DNA of 17,437 nucleotides from contig JAQVEY010000008.1 in assembly GCA_028697515.1 (NCBI GenBank), positions 1 to 17,437 of the forward strand, in the 5' to 3' direction. Both the position numbers and the translations under genes were made by a program. Below the pieces are notes generated by a model. It was not told the origin of the DNA, ran no database searches, and worked only from the letters and a program-made list of their open reading frames with translations. Of this stretch, positions 14,918 through 17,437 are shown piece after piece. The stretch's first letter is position 1, and each line of letters begins with the position of its first letter. The stretch comes from Bacteroidales bacterium (GTDB lineage Bacteria; Bacteroidota; Bacteroidia; Bacteroidales; ML635J-15).

Positions 14918-15718
14918 CTATCCGTAAACATGAATACTGTTAAGCCCTGTCGGAAAATATCTGATTCCCAGCCAAGTTATTATTAAAACTATAAAAGAAA
15001 GTCCAAGTAAGAGCATCAGAAGCTTTTGTTTTTTTGGAAAAGAATGATGCAAATGAATACAGATCAGATAAAATATCCATGTCAATAATGCCCATGTTTC
15101 CTTTGGATCCCAGCTCCAATAGTCCCCCCATGCTATTTTTGCCCAAATAGCTCCCATTATCATACCCAGACTTAGTAGAGCAAAGCCCGGATATACCAGA
15201 TTCATTGATAAAGTAATACTTTGTTTATCAATGCTTTTTCTCTTTATAGTGTTTACAAAACCTATTAGAACAGTCAGACACGCGGCGGCTAATATAGCAT
15301 AAGAAATCATATAAATCACAACATGAGGGATAAACCATGGGCTTTGTAAGGCAGGCATCAGGTTTTTTGTCTGATACTCAGGATTAAGAATATCAACCAG
15401 CAGGAAAACAGAAGACATTATAAAACCCAGCAAATAAAGAGGCTTAGATTTGGTTTGCAGAAACACAATCCAAGTTATAAGTGAAACAAACACTGAATAC
15501 CAAAGCCTTGTTTCTGCCATTGTTTTTAATGGGGGACGTTCCAATTCTGACCATAACAATCCAATAAATATCATCAGCAGGATGTTTGCGGTTAAAGGTA
15601 AAAAAACTATCAGTTTCTTCAGAATGCGATTGTCTCTCTTCAAGAATAACAATATTGACCCTGTTAACCAAAAGAAAACAAATAGTATAAAAACAATATG
15701 TAGAAGCTTCCAAATCAT
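14918..15718 (-). CDS. ccsA: Cytochrome c biogenesis protein CcsA (system II haem handling)
   Basis: The 266-residue, largely hydrophobic protein (about eight membrane helices) carries the tryptophan-rich haem-binding WWD motif WGDYWSWDPKETW at residues 197-209. Flanking histidines likely to ligate haem are H132 (FIPHVVIY) and H263 near the C terminus (NSIHVYG). Together with the ResB/CcsB partner it moves haem to the periplasmic side and attaches it to apocytochromes c. Its ATG overlaps the ResB stop (ATGA, 15715-15718), showing translational coupling. It is the last gene of the nrfA-resB-ccsA run and likely supplies cytochromes such as NrfA. A CcmC-type protein is less likely given the ResB partner. 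Confidence 0.93.
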   Translation of the reverse strand: MIWKLLHIVFILFVFFWLTGSILLFLKRDNRILKKLIVFLPLTANILLMIFIGLLWSELERPPLKTMAETRLWYSVFVSLITWIVFLQTKSKPLYLLGFIMSSVFLLVDILNPEYQTKNLMPALQSPWFIPHVVIYMISYAILAAACLTVLIGFVNTIKRKSIDKQSITLSMNLVYPGFALLSLGMIMGAIWAKIAWGDYWSWDPKETWALLTWIFYLICIHLHHSFPKKQKLLMLLLGLSFIVLIITWLGIRYFPTGLNSIHVYG

Positions 15719-16908
15719 TCTTCTTTTTTGCTAATTTTTCTTTTAAAAATCAGAGAAATTGCACCAATAAACATTAATGCAATACCACAATAAGTAGCAT
15801 TTAGCCATGGGTCAAAAACAGCAGTAAACACCGAAACATATCCTTTGAATTCAGGTGTTTTAAAGTAAGACGTCTGATATACTTTCCAATTTCCTATTTC
15901 CAGCGGCTTATTTACTTCAATTTTGTGAATTTCATTTGTAATTCCACTTTTGGTATATAGTTTTATCTCTGAGCCAAAATATTTGGGCTCAGGGTTAAGA
16001 ATTACTAATTTATAATTTTGATCAATTTCATAGATTACTGGTGGACTAAATTCTGTTCCATTTTGTAAATAAACCGTATCAGTATTAATCTGAAGTACTG
16101 CTATATATGTTTTCTCAGGTAATCCTGCCACTCGACGAATACTGTCATTTATCACTATTGCGTTTTCGATCAAATCAATTACATAAACATCGTTGTTTAT
16201 GATATTTAGCGAATGAGCTTTAATAATCTCTCGAGGCTGATAGATTTTAGGATTTAATAGATTTCCATTATTATCAATTAGTCCAAGCTTTGGTGGATAG
16301 AATTCAATTGTAAACTTTGTTAATTCTATTGCGAAGTCAGGCTCAACATAATTATTCTTTTTGTCATACCCATACCATATTGTTTCAGCTTCGGGTACGG
16401 TAATAGAAATCGAAACCTTATCTGCCTGACTCAGGTTTCCAAATGCAAGTACGATCCACAACCCAAAATGATTCAGAAAGAAAAATAGATTCTTTGTTTT
16501 AAATGGAACTATACGTTTAACGGTAATAGTACCAAGACTTAATAGTAAATATATAACAGATATTGCATAAATCCATGAAAGTATAATATTCGAGAATCCT
16601 AGTTTGTCAAGGATGTTACTTATTTGACCTGTCTGTGGATAAATAGCCATAATTATAACGACAAAAGCAAAAAGCAGCATAGAGCTTAATGCTGCGTAAC
16701 CTGAAGCTAAGAACAGTATTATTTTATTCTTCCTTAAAAAAATATACGATGCAATAATTATTAAGATTAGTTGTATTATAACTATCAGATTAACAGGAAA
16801 TTTGAATAAGTGCAGGGGAAATTCTCCTAACCAAAATTGCAAACAAATCCCGATTAAAACAAGTATGAGTGGAATTATTAAAGCAATATTTCTGTTATTA
16901 AGTTTCAT
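15715..16908 (-). CDS. resB: ResB-like cytochrome c biogenesis protein
   Basis: The 397-residue protein has N-terminal membrane helices (about 8-27, 38-58, 64-90, 108-128, 142-158), a periplasmic beta-rich domain of ~200 residues (165-365), and a final helix at ~370-388 preceded by FDPWLNATYCG, the typical ResB 'DPW' end. QFWLGEFPLHLFKFPVNL near the N terminus and H147 in FLNHFGLW fit the ResB/CcsB family, where such histidines ligate haem. It is the partner of CcsA and the two form a system II cytochrome c synthase. It follows nrfA by 133 nt on the same strand, so it may be dedicated to nitrite reductase. The 133-nt gap shows no -7 element or strong hairpin. Confidence 0.85.
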   Translation of the reverse strand: MKLNNRNIALIIPLILVLIGICLQFWLGEFPLHLFKFPVNLIVIIQLILIIIASYIFLRKNKIILFLASGYAALSSMLLFAFVVIIMAIYPQTGQISNILDKLGFSNIILSWIYAISVIYLLLSLGTITVKRIVPFKTKNLFFFLNHFGLWIVLAFGNLSQADKVSISITVPEAETIWYGYDKKNNYVEPDFAIELTKFTIEFYPPKLGLIDNNGNLLNPKIYQPREIIKAHSLNIINNDVYVIDLIENAIVINDSIRRVAGLPEKTYIAVLQINTDTVYLQNGTEFSPPVIYEIDQNYKLVILNPEPKYFGSEIKLYTKSGITNEIHKIEVNKPLEIGNWKVYQTSYFKTPEFKGYVSVFTAVFDPWLNATYCGIALMFIGAISLIFKRKISKKEE

Positions 16909-17041
16909 CCTGCTAAGTAGCTTATAATTAATAAATTAAAATACTATTGTAGCGGATTATAAACAGTTGTGAATAGTTTGCAGCTAATAAAAGTTTCATA
17001 AGTTCGGTTCTCGATGTTAACAAATGGATATTTTATTCAGT

Positions 17042-17437
17042 TTATTTTATTCTTTTAGGTTCAGGCATTTTACTTTCGCGTTCTTTTGCAATAGCTAGCC
17101 ATTCAGGTAATTTGTTCTCTAACCAGAGGTTTTTATCGTTTTGCAATTGTTTCATATCAAGACCTACATATTCCTGGGCTTTTGCTTTAGTGGTCAGGTC
17201 CGGCATTTCGACAGGTTTATTATAACCTAAATCAGCTAATAATCTACTGATTTCTATTCTGGCATGCGAAACTTTTTCTATTCCTGACGATATGATTCTT
17301 AGACATTCTACTGGAGAATGAAAACTTCCACCATGACTTGCAGCAACATAATCCCATCTCCATTGTGCAGCTCTCAGGTATTTATGAATTGTCACCAATT
17401 GTTCGTCTGTTGCTCCAAGTTCGATTGCATATGCAGT
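17042..17437 (-). CDS. nrfA: Cytochrome c nitrite reductase (ammonia-forming) NrfA, C-terminal part
   Basis: The frame is open to the window edge, so the 131 residues seen are the 3' end of a larger gene; a TTG at 17396-17398 is internal, not the start. HKYLRAAQWRWDYVAASHGG (ending near residue 37 of this fragment), SFHSPVECLRIISSGIEK and ARIEISRLLADLG are the characteristic C-terminal blocks of the ~480-residue pentahaem NrfA. None of the haem-binding CxxCH/CxxCK motifs fall in this part. NrfA reduces nitrite to ammonium with six electrons in the periplasm, receiving electrons from a quinol-linked NrfH. The ResB and CcsA genes that follow downstream probably help attach its haems. Confidence is high on family, but completeness and active site cannot be judged. 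Confidence 0.9.
   Translation of the reverse strand, partial: TAYAIELGATDEQLVTIHKYLRAAQWRWDYVAASHGGSFHSPVECLRIISSGIEKVSHARIEISRLLADLGYNKPVEMPDLTTKAKAQEYVGLDMKQLQNDKNLWLENKLPEWLAIAKERESKMPEPKRIK

Noticed and set aside
17042..17398. A short independent 118-residue gene starting at a TTG
   Set aside because: The frame stays open to the window edge and matches the end of NrfA, so the TTG is an internal codon.

Overview
The window looks like chromosomal DNA of an anaerobic or facultative member of the Bacteroidota, probably Bacteroidales/Marinilabiliales-like. The evidence is the low GC content, the fused lpxC-fabZ gene directly followed by lpxA, the absence of clear Shine-Dalgarno sequences, and several upstream regions carrying the Bacteroidota -7 promoter element TAnnTTTG. 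No rRNA, tRNA, CRISPR array, insertion sequence or phage gene was seen.

Layout. Positions 1-348 hold the 3' end of a beta-repeat protein. It is followed by a membrane-anchored AhpD-like protein (441-1028). On the minus strand, an exported protein of unknown function (1657-2805) lies upstream of a MobA/MocA-like nucleotidyltransferase (1038-1631). A 396-base gap then carries an ACGCAAAG repeat and the sppA terminator. Next come four more minus-strand envelope genes: the membrane protease SppA (3202-4971), a class C acid phosphatase lipoprotein of the e(P4) type (5125-5955), a small beta-rich exported protein (6038-6721), and a YwqK/MORN-variant lipoprotein (6752-7306). The strand switches at about 7310-7560, where lpxC-fabZ and lpxA begin the lipid A pathway; a hairpin terminator closes that unit.

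The metabolic centre of the window is ygeY (9900-11093) and ygeW (11419-12606), with a hydantoinase/dihydropyrimidinase-like amidohydrolase (12782-14140) pointing towards them. In other bacteria these three families belong to the cluster for anaerobic purine/ureido-compound breakdown associated with selenium-dependent molybdenum hydroxylases. The nucleotidyltransferase near the left edge may mature a molybdenum cofactor for such an enzyme, but no xanthine dehydrogenase, ygeX, ssnA or ygfK homologue lies in the window. The gap between ygeY and ygeW is filled with short GC-rich repeats. A YgjV-family membrane protein with an apparent GNAT-like tail (14146-14769) starts only 5 nt upstream of the hydantoinase unit.

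The right end, on the minus strand, reads nrfA (3' part only), a ResB-like protein, then CcsA. This is a respiratory nitrite-ammonification module with its own system II cytochrome c maturation pair. The envelope genes and the nitrite reductase fit a Gram-negative anaerobe that uses nitrite as an electron acceptor and may ferment purine-derived nitrogen compounds; the metabolic link between these regions is inference.
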